64,000 nucleotides of DNA from Ampullaceana balthica (taxonomy: Eukaryota > Mollusca > Gastropoda > Lymnaeidae). Positions within the stretch are counted from its first letter, which is position 1. Every line of letters begins with the position of its first letter. The notes under the pieces are model-generated. The model worked only from the letters and a program-made list of their open reading frames with translations. It was not told the DNA's origin and did no database searches. The stretch spans positions 352,535-416,534 of the forward strand of contig CALYLW010000127.1 in NCBI GenBank assembly GCA_944989445.1. Direction: 5' to 3'. Position numbers and translations under genes: made by a program. Positions 33,943 through 46,017 of this stretch are shown here, one piece after another.

Positions 33943-34220
33943 CTTGTCTTATCTTGTCTTATCTATACAGACGCTCCTTCTATGCAGAAGATAGTAGCGT
34001 CCACAGACCATGACAGATGATCTGTTGGCAAGTGATGCAGCATTCACAGGCCACGGCTTTGTGGGTTCCACGCATTACCCAGCCGCCTAACACTACCCAT
34101 TAGGAGCGGGGTGACTCAGGGACGCCCTAGGCCCCTGGAACAAACCATTGCCTTCACATGGATTCGAACCCGTGACCATCGGTACGACAGTCCAGTGCGC
34201 TGCCACTCGACCACCGCGCC
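33943..34220 (-). mobile_element. tRNA-headed SINE, copy 1
   Basis: On the minus strand it begins GGCGCGGTGGTCGAGTGGCA (A box region) and has the B box GGGTTCGAATCC (34160-34171), so an internal Pol III promoter is intact in outline. The body follows, with 'gtgggttccac' inverted on plus, and the tail GAAGGAGCGTCTGTATAG then GATAAGATAAG. The tail matches the LINE 3' end at 62115-62155, the likely source of its retrotransposition machinery. The second copy is at 49560-49858. Confidence 0.9.
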
Positions 34221-36746
34221 TATGTTTATGTGAGTTGTAGTTGAATAATATATAAAATTTTAAACGAAAATATCATATTAAACTTACTTCTTTTAAAATC
34301 AATATCCAGAGTGAATCTCGTATTTCAACAAGGGCACATATCAATTATTCAGATTTTTGGTTTTTCAAACATATCAGCTTCCACAGTTCACCGAATACCA
34401 ACTATAAACTGTTAATCAGAAGGAAAATAAATGTTGGAACTTTTCATTCATGTATTGAACACTTTTTAACCTTCATGTGAAGATCTATATTTTTTTAATC
34501 CTTATTTATTGATTAAGATGTCTTTTTTTAACATGAGTGGTAGCTGCTGGTTTAATTTCTGAAAAACAGTCGTAATTCTATTTTTGTAGCTTTAAGCAAA
34601 ACTCCTCTGTATTGCCTTACATCGGTAGCACGCCTTTTTTTTATAAATGACTATCACTCGTTGTAATGTCACTTGCGAGATGTTCATAAAATTGCAATTT
34701 TTTTACACGAATGGCACAATAACAATAATTATGCTTCTAAAAATTAATCGCGAAAGTCTGCTTAAAATAATGCAGCACGTATCCTATTTGATGACTTACA
34801 GCAAATTTATGAATGGTTTTGAGAAATCAAAATATGCATAATTCATTGGTTCATCCCTTTGTATGTATGTCTTGTAAAAATTTATATCTTTTGAATAATG
34901 TCCAAATACTAAGTTTTAAGCACGAAAAAACCATGTCCAAGGGCAGTTCATGTAATACTGAACGTTGGGTCAATGTCAGACCACCTTGATGAGAAAAGTC
35001 TATTACAGAATGCGCCCACTGGCCTTGTATCTGGATGCGCTCAGTCAGTGGTGGGTGAGAGCTGGCATTGCGAGGGAATCGCTCTGTCCAATTACAGTCA
35101 ACTGTTGGCCAGGATGATGGAGTCCACACGTAAAAACGTTTAGAAGAGTGCAATTGGTTTGTTCGCCCCAATGTATGTTCCGCACTTCAAGCATGTCTAT
35201 ATCAATTGTTTAAAGTGCAATGCAATTGCAGGATTATCGAATCACACGTTGTAGTCGAAAATCGTCTTCGAAACTCTGTAATCGTTTTGGTCCACATGAT
35301 CTAGAAGCCCCGGTTTTGTAATTTAAATGTCATCCTGAATTGCTTTTTTTATATACTTTTCTTCCTTCAGTATAAAATACGCATAGAACCTCAATGCTTC
35401 TACGTTTATTTTAGTAGACCCTTTTTAAATCCATTTAAACCACGAAAATAATTATAAGTTGTTTTTATTTATTATTTATTTTACTTGTTTAAAAGAAAGA
35501 TGACGTCCAGAAAAAATAGTAAATTATTAATAGGGCTCAGTGAAATATACGTTTAGGTCAATCTATACAACAATTTCATCAACCCTGCTTAAAAGGATGT
35601 TTTGAAAATCCTGCATTGTTGATACTTACACTGAAATAAATAATTTGCTAAAACATAAAAACCCAGTAATTTAAGGACACTATCTAACAGCACAGACGAA
35701 TACACGGCAAAATTGATAGTTTAATTTATATTATTATTGTCATTGTTTATTGAGAGTAAAACATGTCGAGACCCATTGCTACGATATAAACGTGGAGCGT
35801 AACATCTCCCTATAGAACAATTCTCCGGGGAGAGCCATTTAGAAGTAAGACTCCTTAACAACAGAACCACACTAAATCAACAGTGAACTCTTGTCCCGGG
35901 GGACTTCTATGTACTGACAATGAGTCGTGTACAGAGATGAACTCTGAGGACCCCTGTCTCATTAGTTAAGAGCAGAGCTGCGGGCTAGAAGGCGCGTAAG
36001 ACCTGCGGATTCTGAGTCAAAACATTGGGGAAGAAGTAGGAGTCGTAAATAATAGATTTTGCGTTTTATTCTATACAGACAACATATGCCTGATCTAGAT
36101 TAATCGTTTTGGTCCAACTTGCGGAGAAAACATGCAGGTCATAGAGCACATCCAAGTACTGGAGTCTTGATTCAGCCCTAATCCGCAGCACTTAGAAATT
36201 AGAGATCGATGCACGGAAGACCCTTTGAAATAAAGCATCGATTCTAAAAGTTAGGTAACCAGACGAAACCTATGCATTTATGATTTACAAACAAGTTGGT
36301 CGCTACTCACTGGCTTCATGTGTTATTCATATGAAGGAGCTGTCAGTAAGGCCCCATAAAAAGAAAATGTAAATTGTATAATTTAAATATGAAACTGGGT
36401 TAGTGAGAATAGAAAAATCTTACCCGTTCTGCAGTCATGGGCGCCATCAATGTCTTGGTATTAAATTGGGATAGGAAAGGGCTGGAATCAAAATTAAATA
36501 CCAATACATATTATGTTTATTAAATGCGCATCATTTCTACAGCGTGCTTTAAAATAATTAATTTTTACACAAAAGTAAGAGAGAAATTTGTGGTAGTCTA
36601 CTATGTTTTAGAAATTTAGCGCATTAAAAGTTGTTCTCTATAAATATATTTTTATATATTGAACTTGATTGCAGATGAGATCCTTCTATTTGTGTTTCCA
36701 CATTCACAGTAATTTTTCAAACATATCTAAGTGTTAACATCCTGAC
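34221..36746. other. No gene recognised; one unassigned frame
   Basis: Mostly AT-rich. At 34851-35171 the minus strand is open for 106 codons in a less AT-rich patch (…YVWTPSSWPTVDCNW… LTERIQIQGQWAH…). No domain or splice structure was recognised, so it is not called as a gene. A GC-richer patch at 35790-36010 has no long frame. Confidence 0.35.
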
Positions 36747-36795
36747 CAATGTTCCCCTTAAGTTACGCGGCTGCTCGGCGCCTTAAAACCAGCCG
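36747..36795. mobile_element. Left end of hAT-like MITE, truncated
   Basis: CAATGTTCCCCTTAAG followed by 'ttacgcggctgctcggcgcc' matches the MITE family at 29378. It stops where LINE copy B begins, and its right half was not found beyond the LINE. Confidence 0.6.
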
Positions 36796-37429
36796 CTTCG
36801 GGCAGATGGGGCTCGTAAACTTTGATAGGTAGCTCATCTAGGAGAGGGAAACTCCAATCTCAAACCTCCGCTGTCTCGCGGCCACACCTGTTCATGGAGA
36901 TACTAAGGGAGTAAACCCTAACAGAAAATCAGGAGACGGAGTCCCTTAGGCAGTCTTATTGTGATTCGCTATATCTCTGGCAACTCCTGCGACACAGATG
37001 GCGCCTTGTTGTATCAGCTAAGCTGTTCCCCTGGAATCACCATTTGTGTGGAGAGAGAGGGCCTGCTGCCTGGGCAACAGCTGGTCTTCTTTAAAGTTTT
37101 GCCTAAGCTATCGTAGCCTCCTTTTTTTTTCTTTTTTTTTCTCCACTACCTCCTCAACCCAAACCTGGAGAGGTCACTCCAGCTTCGCTGCAAGGCGTAG
37201 ACACAACACGTGGAACGGCAGTTACCGGTTATAAGCCATTGCTCAATTGGCGTAGAGCTAGGCGCCAGGGGTCGTTCCAGAAGGTGGGAGGGATCGCCAT
37301 GTCTCACTGAGCATCAACCGCCCGCCTTAAGCTGGGCAGCACCCAGCCAGTAAGGTGATGTTCCGTCATGGCTCGCCTGCCCCATTGGGTGCATGGGGCT
37401 CAGAGTGATCAACTCAACAAGCGAGCCAT

Positions 37430-38742
37430 AAACCCAAGCACAAACTGAAAATATAAGAAAGAAGTTACCAGCACTTCATTTAGCAAGCTGGAATGTCAGA
37501 ACCCTCTGCACTGGTTTTAACTCTGACCCCTCATGTGCGGAAGATATAAGGAAGACAGCGGTCATTGATAGGGAACTTTTCCGTCTCGGCATCGACATTG
37601 CATACCTTCAGGAGACGCGGCTGGCTGACAACGGAAAAGTGGTTGAGGCCAACTACACATTTGTCTGGCAAGGACTACCATCAAACAGACCAAGGCAGCA
37701 TGGCGTTGGTTTTACCATAAAAAACTCTCTTATGTCATATGTTGAACTGGTGGCACTTGGGACCGAGACGATACTCGGCATTAAACTTTCATCATCACCA
37801 GGCGCAGCCCATATCCTCAGCCTGTATGCACCAACTCTCTGCTCTGAAGAAAAGTTAAAAGACAACTTCTATGATGCTGTAGACTCCGCAATAGCAAATA
37901 TTTCCACACATGAGAGTCTATACCTCCTCGGTGACTTCAACGCCAGGGTAGGTGTAGATCACAAAGCCTGGTCCATCAGCATTGGTTTACACGGCATTGG
38001 TAAAATAAATAACAACGGTCAGCGACTGCTCGAGCTATGCAGTACTCACAATCTGTGTGTAACTAACACATTCTTCAAATGCAAGAACATCCACAGAGTG
38101 TCTTGGAGACATCCCCGCTCCAAGCACTGGCACCAGCTCGATCTCGTTCTCACCAGGCGATCTGACCTGGCCAGTGTGCTCCAAACACGCAGTTACCACA
38201 GTGCCGACTGTGACACAGACCACTCTTTGGTTGCAAGTAGAATCAAATTAATACCAAAGAAACTGTGTCACTCTAAGAGAAAGGGTAAAATTCGCATCAA
38301 CACGCAGAATGTCAACTGCCCTGAGATAAGGGATCAGCTTAACAACAAGCTTGAGCAAGCTCTTAAGCCCAACACCTCGCAGAAAGCATTCCCCAATCCC
38401 CATGATGCTATAGGGACAGAACAAATCGATGCGAATTGGCTCCATCTTCGAGACACTATTTACAACACCTCTCTTGTCGTCCTCGGGAGGAAGGAAAGAA
38501 AAAATGCAGATTGGTTTGAGGCCCTAAGGGTTACAATGAATCCCGTGACAGAGGCAAAAAGAAAAGTTCTACTGGCCTACAAAGCTTCCCCAGGACCTTA
38601 CACCCTGCAATGTCTCAGACATGCCAGAAACACAGCCCAGAAGACTACACGTTTTTGCGCTAACACTTATTGGGTGGAACTATGCAAAAGCATTCAATCT
38701 GCTGCTGATCAGGGAGATATTAAAAAATGTACGAAGGCATAA
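37430..38742 (+). pseudogene. LINE copy B: endonuclease domain and linker
   Basis: The frame is open from a stop at 37427 to a stop at 38740 without an early ATG. Motifs in order: HLASWNVRTLCTG (the Asn motif), IAYLQETRLADNG (catalytic Glu), HGVGFTIKNSL, YLLGDFNARVGVDHKAW, HGIGKINNNGQRLLELC, HPRSKHWHQLDLVLTRR and SADCDTDHSLVASRIK. That is a complete set for an AP-endonuclease-like nuclease, which would nick the target for target-primed reverse transcription. The linker follows. The frame ends at a +1 shift (…IKKCTKA) and the protein continues in another frame. All motif positions checked are intact, so this domain alone might still fold. Confidence 0.9.
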
Positions 38743-40581
38743 AAAAGGCCACTGGGCCCACAACATCAAAGTCAGCTCCAATCAAGACAAAATCAGGTGA
38801 GATTATCACAGAACGAGACAAGCAGATGCGGCGCTGGACTGAGCACTATCTATAACTCTATGCGACACAGAATGTAGTATCTGACTCTGCCATAGAAAGA
38901 ATTCAAGATCTACCAGTGCTAGATCAGCTTGATGCTCAACCGTCACTAGAGGAGCTTAGTAGGGCTATCGATCATCTGAGCAATGGGAAGGCTCCCGGCA
39001 ACGATGTCATTCCTGCAGAAGTCCTTAAGCACGGCCAGCCAGCACTACTAAAGCCTTTGCACGAACTCATGTGTGATTGCTGGGAGCACGCCACATCACA
39101 CAGGATATGCATGACGCCAAAATAGTTACGCTTTATAAAAACAAAGGTGATCGCAGCGATTGCAACAACTATCGTGGCATCTCCTTACTGAGTATTGTGG
39201 GAAAGGCTTTTGCCAGAGTGATCCTTGCACGCCTGCAACCTCTGGCGCATAATGTCTACCCGGAATCAAAATGCGGTTTTCGGGCTGGCCGGTCAACCAT
39301 GGACATGATCTTCTCACTCCGTCAGCTACAAGAGAAATGTCTGGAGCAACAGAAAGCCCTCTTCGTTGCCTTCATAGATCTAACAAAGGCATTTGACCTG
39401 GTCAGCCACAAGGGTCTGCTACGTATATTGGAAAAAATAGGATGTCCACCGCGGCTTCTCTCCATCATCGAGTCCTTCCACACCAATATACAAAGCACAG
39501 TGCTCTTCGATGGTGCCACCTCAGAACCCTTCCCAGTTTGTAGCGGAGTCAAACAGGGCTGTGTTCTGGCTCCAACACTCTTCGGTATCTTTTTCTCGAT
39601 GCTACTGCGTCATGATTTCGAGGACTACTTCGAGGATGTAAACATCCACACCAGGTCGGATGGAAATCTATACAACATCAGCCGTCCCCTGCGAAGAGAA
39701 AAGTGGAAACAGTTTTAATTAGAGAGTTGCTCTTCGCGGATGACGCAGCCCTTACCTCACATTCAGAGATAGGTCTCCAACTTTTGATCAATAATTTCTC
39801 AGAGGCCTGCAAGGATTTTGGTCTAACGATAAGCCTCAAAAAGACCAACATTATTAGACAAGGAACAGACTGCTTCCCAGCAATTTCCATTGAGGGAAAC
39901 ACCTTGGATGTCGTCGAGGATTTTACCTACTTTGGCAGTAACATCACAAGCACACTCTCCCTGGAAAAGGAAATTGAAACCAGAATCGGTAAGGCTGCAT
40001 CGTTAATGGCTAGGCTGAATCAAAGAGTGTGGAACAATGCACAGCTTACTGATAGGACGAAAATCACTGTGTACCAGGCCTGCGTGCTCAGCACACTCCT
40101 CTATGACAGCGAGTGCTGGACGACCTATGCCAAACAAACAAAGCAACTCAACAGCTTCCACTTACGATGCTTGCGAAGGATTCTGCACATCAAGTGGCAG
40201 GATAAGATCACGAATGTCGAGGTACTCATAAGGAGTCATATGCTGAGCATGCACTCAATCCTGAGTAAGAGGCGCCTGCGGTGATTGGGGCATGTCCACA
40301 GGATGAGCTCGGAGCGCATTCCAAGAGCCTTGCTTTACGGCGAGCTGGCAACTGGTATGCGGAAGAGAGGACGCCCCTGCTTGCACTTCAAGGATGGCTG
40401 CAAGAAAGACATGACTCTGGCGCAGATCGACCATAAAACGGGGGAGAACTTTGCTGTGGAGCGTACCTCCTGGCGGGCAAAAGTGCGCGAGGGCATTCAA
40501 CTCGCGGAAGCTTCCCTCACAGCCAATAGCGAGGAGAAAAGGGCCAGGAGAAAGGGGAAGGGGGATGGACGGATGCCATAG
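38743..40581 (+). pseudogene. LINE copy B: reverse transcriptase and C-terminus, broken
   Basis: Segments: 38743-38915, with a stop in YL*LYATQNV; 38916-39125, with SLEELSRAIDHLSNGKAPG; 39077-39718, with NNYRGISLLSIVGKAFARV, FVAFIDLTKAFDLVSHKG and GVKQGCVLAPTLFGIFFSML; 39703-40284, with RELLFADDAALTSHSEIGL and GLTISLKKTNIIRQG. A TGA follows in place of Trp at the 'RRLRWLGH' position. The last segment, 40285-40581, has RMSSERIPRALLYGEL and ends …GDGRMP. All catalytic Asp residues are present. About three frame breaks and two stops make it inactive. Confidence 0.9.
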
Positions 40582-40904
40582 GAATAATTTATATTGAAAG
40601 CCGATGAGCAATCACTTTAGAGGTCATCAATCAACGAAGTCAAACATTCCTTTCATATATGAAGTTACTGCTAAGTAAACAGTAGAAAAAAACTAGAGTT
40701 GAATTCGTTGCAGTGAAGAGCTTGGTCTCAAAGACCCCATTACGGCTAAAATGTATTTGTGTAGGGTTTGATTCGATCACAAGCAAATCATTTATCTCGA
40801 TTGAACTATTCCGTGTACTGGAGTCTTCAGTCAATATTTATGAAAAATATTGACCGCTGTGAGTTCAAAAACTATGTTAACTTATTTATAAATATCTAGC
40901 AAAG

Positions 40905-41960
40905 TACCCGCACAGGGCAGCGGCGTAGTAGGATTCAGTTAGCGTTAGGAGCCCGCGTAACAAATTTCTTGAAAATTGACCCATAAGTAAGTAACACCGC
41001 TGGAAAGTTCCGAATGGCGAACGATATTGACGTTATAGCACTGCACACATAAGGGCGTTAATTGATTTTGGTTAGCCTACCATATTTCGTGAAGATTGGG
41101 TCACAAATATGAACGTTTAACTTGGTGAACGTTGTCGATCATTATGACAGTTTCGTGCATTATTTTGAAATGAAACCTGCTTAAAACTTTGAGACATTTT
41201 GGTTTCAATTCCTATAGTTTTTTTAAAACGCTCATCAAGTTCGTATGTACCAAGTTTGATCAAGAACCACACATTGTAGCCAGAACCCTTCGTAGGACTT
41301 TTACTCAACAATTTCCCACATTTTAATAGCGATCGGATGAATGAAATAATATTTATACAACTTATTGGAGAAAACAAATGGTTCCCGGGACCAGAACGGT
41401 GCAAGATATGAATTTAAAACAAATTTGGGTCTTGATGGATATATTTTTGGTCAATATTTGTCCAGATCGTATAAAATGTATGAGGATAAATTGACATTAG
41501 GGGCCCCCTGGTCCAAACTATCCAAAATGCAAAGTTCAAAATCCTGAGAATTTTAATCTGGATCATGATAGAGATTTGTTTCAATATTTGTCAAGATCTT
41601 GTAAAATTAATTTGGGAAAATAGTTTGAAGTTAAAGAAAAAATTATGCGGGTTCTTTGCCCCCAAAGTAATTGATATTAGGAGTTCAAGCCCTATAATAT
41701 TTTAATATGGGCCATCAAGTTTTTATGTACCACGTTTGGTCAAGGTCCATCCATTTACCCAGTAGCCAATGCTTAAAACATACTTTAAAGTTAACGAAAA
41801 CAATATTTAGGGCCCTGGCCCCGAAGCAATGAACATTTGGAGTTCAATATAGTATTTTCATATTGTTCATTAGATTGTTATGTACCAAGTTCGGTCAAGA
41901 TCCATCCATTTATCCAGTAGCCAATGTTTCAAATAATTTTGTATGGCTTATAATACGAAA
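40905..41960. repeat. Degenerate internally repeated sequence
   Basis: Phrases recur imperfectly: 'catcaagttcgtatgtacca', 'catcaagtttttatgtacca', 'cattagattgttatgtacca'; 'ggtccatccatttacccagt' and 'gatccatccatttatccagt', each followed by 'agccaatg'; 'caatatttgtccagatcgta' and 'caatatttgtcaagatcttg'. It looks like an old tandemly organised or repeatedly duplicated element. No frame survives. Confidence 0.6.
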
Positions 41961-42298
41961 GAACTACATTTATGGCGGGCCCTAGGCCATAAATGAATGG
42001 TCATGAAACAATTTTACCAGTTTCCATCGCGAGAGTGTACTCAACAACTTCCCAAAGTTACATGCTTCTGCCTGCAAATTTATCATGTTAAACATTAGCC
42101 ATATAGTAGAGATCAAAGTAATGTTATTAAATTACATTTAATATAGTTACTAAGTTATTTAGAAAAGTTTTGGAAAAGTCACAGGACAAGATGCAAAGAT
42201 TTCATATATTCTGTCAAAGATCCACCACTTTGACAAAAACACTTTCGATTTCTGCTCCACTATACCTTAGTATAAAAAACAACATTATGTTCAATCAT

Positions 42299-42370
42299 CC
42301 AGTGCTGGATTGACCTATAATCTAAACAAGCTCTAGCTCAGGACCCCCACTTTCTTGGGGGCCCCCAAAA
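42299..42370. mobile_element. hAT-type MITE left-end fragment
   Basis: CAGTGCTGGATTGACC followed by 'aaacaagctctagctcagga' and 'ctttcttgggggccccc' matches the left end of 13740-13912. No right end was recognised. Confidence 0.65.
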
Positions 42371-43305
42371 AATTGTTCAATTGAGCAATTGTCATATATA
42401 ATTAAATATACTGAAGCATTTTGTCCCCAATGCCGATTCCGGACGTGAATTATCCATTTTTAGCGTGTGTTTTCGAAGAAACAAAAACCAGTATTACAGG
42501 TAAGGATTACTGTCGAAATTACTAATAAATTTTGACAGAAAAAGGCCGTAAGTTTGATGATTTTATAAATTAATTAATGATTATTTTGAATAGAGAAGGA
42601 ACGCTAAAAGTATATAATTTCTTTTACTACAAACATAGGGATTCCCTTGATAGTCAGACACATCAGGATATTTTTAGTGTAGAATTTAACAATCGTGTCC
42701 AATCAGCATTCCATAATGTAGAATCAAGTATGAGATTGTTTCTTAAGATGTTGGTTAAATATTGCTCTGAAGAAATATCTCTTCTGAGGTGAAGAGGATA
42801 CAAAATGAACTTATAACAATAATGACTCAAGATCAAATATGTTCCCTCAGTCTCATGAGCATATAAAGTAACAAACTACGCAGTTTATCATTTGACAAAT
42901 GTCTTTGCTCTGGTAAAGGTTAGAAATAATAAAATGAACAAAAAAAACTTTTTTTAAAAAGATGAGGCACAGCTGCAGTGAGGAATGTAGAATCTCGCAT
43001 GAAAAAGCAGAGAATAATATTTTAGTCACAAACTAAGTAGTCACACAGGGTGACTCAGAACTCTAAGTTTTATTGATATTTATTGTGATCGATTGTGGGA
43101 TTTAATGTTAGATATACAATTTGATCAACTAACACAAAAGTTCTAAGTCCCCCTGTGTGACTCCTTTCCATATGTGCGCTGATCCACTTAGCAGAAAAAT
43201 ATTTTTTCACAACACATGGATTGTCTATATAAGACATTCTATGATTTCGCTTGTTCTTGGAATGATTTTCTATGCACTCTACACGCGTATGCATCACGGG
43301 AAGTG
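42371..43305. other. No gene recognised
   Basis: A 71-codon plus frame at 42577-42792 has no recognised domain. The inverted phrases 'cacacagggtgactcag' (43034) and 'ccctgtgtgactcc' (43150) suggest a small palindrome or the ends of a short element. Confidence 0.35.
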
Positions 43306-43896
43306 TGCCATTTTTAAATCCCTTATATTAACTTCACGGCCGTCTCTGTCTCTCTCTCTGTCTCTCTCTCATCATCTCATGGGCTCGGCGGGCGGAAAAA
43401 CAAAAGTCAAAAATGACCCACTTCCAATGATCCGATCGAACTGAAATTTGGCACACGGACCCGTCTTACCTAACAATGCATCGTATCAAAATTTCAGATC
43501 GATCGAACGTACCGTAATTAAATTAATGCATTTTTAGTTTATCCTTATATGAGGTATGTAATTTAAATTCACGATTTGTTATTGTTTTTTTGCCACGTGA
43601 AAGTTTGAGCATTGAGGCGACCCAACGAAACGACGGTGCGCTTTTGTTTACATTTTACGTGTCACTCTGAGCTCGGTCAAGCGAATCGGTGACCAGACTT
43701 TTCCCCTCTCCCCCCTCCCACCCCACCCCTCCCCCCCTAGGGTTATGAAGCAAACTTGTGTTAAGACAGATTCAGTCTGTAAATGTTTGAAAATAATCAA
43801 TACTGTTAGTTATGTCTCATATATAAGGGATTTATAGTCAAAAACTTTGTTTTTACGGGTTTGTTTTATTAAATCCCTTATATTAACTTCGCGGCC

Positions 43897-43932
<36 letters not shown>

Positions 43933-46010
43933 TGGGCTCGGCGGGCGGGCGGAAAAACAGAAGTCAAAAATGACCCACTTTCCCATGATCCGATCGAACT
44001 GAAATTTGGCACACGGACCCGTCTAACCTAACAATGCATCGTATCAAAATTTCAGATCGATCGAACGTACCGTAATTAAATTAATGCATTTTTAGTTTAT
44101 CCTTATATGAGGTATGTAATTCAAAATTCACTGTTTGTTATTGTTTTTTTTCTGCCCAGTTCCACGTGAGTTTGAGTTGACGCCGACCGTCGTGTTGACG
44201 CCGACCGTCGTGCCGACACCCCCTCACATCCCACCCCCATTTATTAAAGACAAGGGACATCACTCGGTGTCAGTCTGTAAATGTTTGAAAATAATCAATA
44301 CTGTTAGTTATGTCTCATATATAAGGGATTTATAGTCAAAAACTTTGTTTTTACGGGTTTGTTTTATTAAATCCCTTATATTAACTTCGCGGCCGTCTCT
44401 GTCTCTCTCTCTCTCTCTGGGCTCGGCGGGCGGGCGGAAAAACAGAAGTCAAAAATGACCCACTTCCCATGATCCGATCGAACTGAAATTTGGCACACGG
44501 ACCCGTCTTACCTAACAATGCATCGTATCAAAATTTCAGATCGATCGAACGTACCGTAATTAAATTAATGCATTTTTAGTTTATCCTTATATGAGGTATG
44601 TAATTTAAATTCACGATTTGTTATTGTTTTTTTGCCACGTGAAAGTTTGAGCATTGAGGCGACCCAACGAAACGACGGTGCGCTTTTGTTTACATTTTAC
44701 GTGTCACTCTGAGCTCGGTCAAGCGAATCGGTGACCAGACTTTTCCCCTCTCCCCCTCCCACCCACCCCTCCCCCCTAGGGTTATGAAGCAAACTTGTGT
44801 TAAGACAGATTCAGTCTGTAAATGTTTGAAAATAATCAATACTGTTAGTTATGTCTCATATATAAGGGATTTATAGTCAAAAACTTTGTTTTTACGGGTT
44901 TGTTTTATTAAATCCCTTATATTAACTTCGCGGCCGTCTCTCTCTCTCTCTCTCTCTGTCTTGGGCTCGGCGGGCGGGCGGGCGGAAAAACAGAAGTCAA
45001 AAATGACCCTTTTCCCATGATCCGATCGAACTGAAATTTGGAACACGGACCCGTCTAACCTAACAATGCATCGTATCAAAATTTCAGATCGATCGAACGT
45101 ACCGTAATTAAATTAGAGCATTTTTAGTTTATCCTTATATGAGGTATGTAATTCAAAATTCACTGTTAAATCCCTTATATTAACTTCACCGGCGTCTCTC
45201 TCTCTCTCTCTCTCTGTCTGTCTGTCTTGGGCTCGGCGGGCGGGCGGAAAAACAGAAGTCAAAAATGACCCACTTCCCATGATCTGATCGAACTGAAATT
45301 TGGCACACGGACCCGTCCGACCTAACAATGCATCGTATCAAAATTTCAGATCGATCGAACGTACCGTAATTAAATTAATGCATTTTTAGTTTATCCTTAT
45401 ATGAGGTATGTAATTTAAATTCACGGTTTGTTTATTGTTTTTTTGCCACGTGAAATTTTGAGCTGACGCATTGAGGCGACCCAACGAAGCGACGGGCGCT
45501 TTTGTTTACATTTTACGTGTCACTCAGAGCTCGGTCAAGCGAATCGGTGACCAGACTTTTCCCCTCTCACCCACCCCTCCCCCCACTAGGGTTATGATGC
45601 AAAGTTGAGTTAAGACAGATTCAGTCTGTAAATGTTTGAAAATAATCAATACTGTTAGTTATGTCTCATATATAAGGGATTTATAGTCAAAAACTTTGTT
45701 TTTACGGGTTTGTTTTTTATTTAATCTCAGTTCCACGTGAGTTTGAGTTGACGCCGACCGTCGTGTTGACGACGACCGTCGTGCCGACACCCCCTCACAT
45801 CCCACCCCCATTTATTAAAGACAAGGGACATCACTCAGTGTCAGTCTGTAAATGTTTAAAAATAATCACTACTGTTAGTTATGTCTCATATATAAGGGAT
45901 TTATAGTCAAAACCTTTGTTTTTACGGGTTTGTTTTATTAAATCCCTTACATTAACTTCACCGCCGTCTCTCTCTGTCTGTCGTTCGTCGTCGGGCGGGC
46001 GGAAAATCAA
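43306..46010 (+). repeat. Tandem array of the dominant repeat family
   Basis: Units start with AAATCCCTTATATTAACTTC, followed by a (TC)n tract, 'cggcgggcggaaaaac', and 'aaaatgacccacttcc'. Then come the core CAGATCGATCGAACGTACCG, 'taattaaattaatgc', a variable half, and the tail ATATAAGGGATTTATAG to ACGGGTTTGTTTTATT. Unit starts are near 43316, 43868, 44369, 44910, 45167 and 45939. Two variable halves occur: type 1 (gcattgaggcgacccaacg; units 1, 3, 5) and type 2 (gttgacgccgaccgtcg; unit 2 and the partial one at 45719). Units 1 and 3 look almost identical apart from poly-C and TC lengths. Short frames inside are not genes. Confidence 0.9.
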
Positions 46011-46017
46011 AAGTCAA

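Larger units (their letters stand above)
36796..40581 (+). mobile_element. LINE copy B, near full length, 3.8 kb
   Basis: It includes a GC-richer 5' leader (about 36796-37430) absent from copy A, then endonuclease, linker, reverse transcriptase and C-terminus, ending at ggatggacggatgcca-ta. The leader contains poly-T runs at 37120-37142. No clear target duplication was found. It is the better-preserved of the two copies but still has frameshifts and stops. The clade is not assigned firmly: APE endonuclease plus the RT and C-terminal motifs fit the RTE/CR1-like LINE range. Confidence 0.85.

Noticed and set aside
34143..34220. Functional tRNA gene on minus strand (also 49790-49858)
   Set aside because: A and B boxes are good, but the acceptor stem does not close and the sequence continues into a SINE body shared by both copies.
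36747..40600. LINE copy B inserted within a MITE
   Set aside because: Only the left MITE end is present. No right end or matching duplication follows the LINE, so insertion into an intact MITE cannot be shown.
43157..43444. Small genes in the 43-48 kb cluster
   Set aside because: The frames recur with the repeat units, change between units and contain the TC tract.
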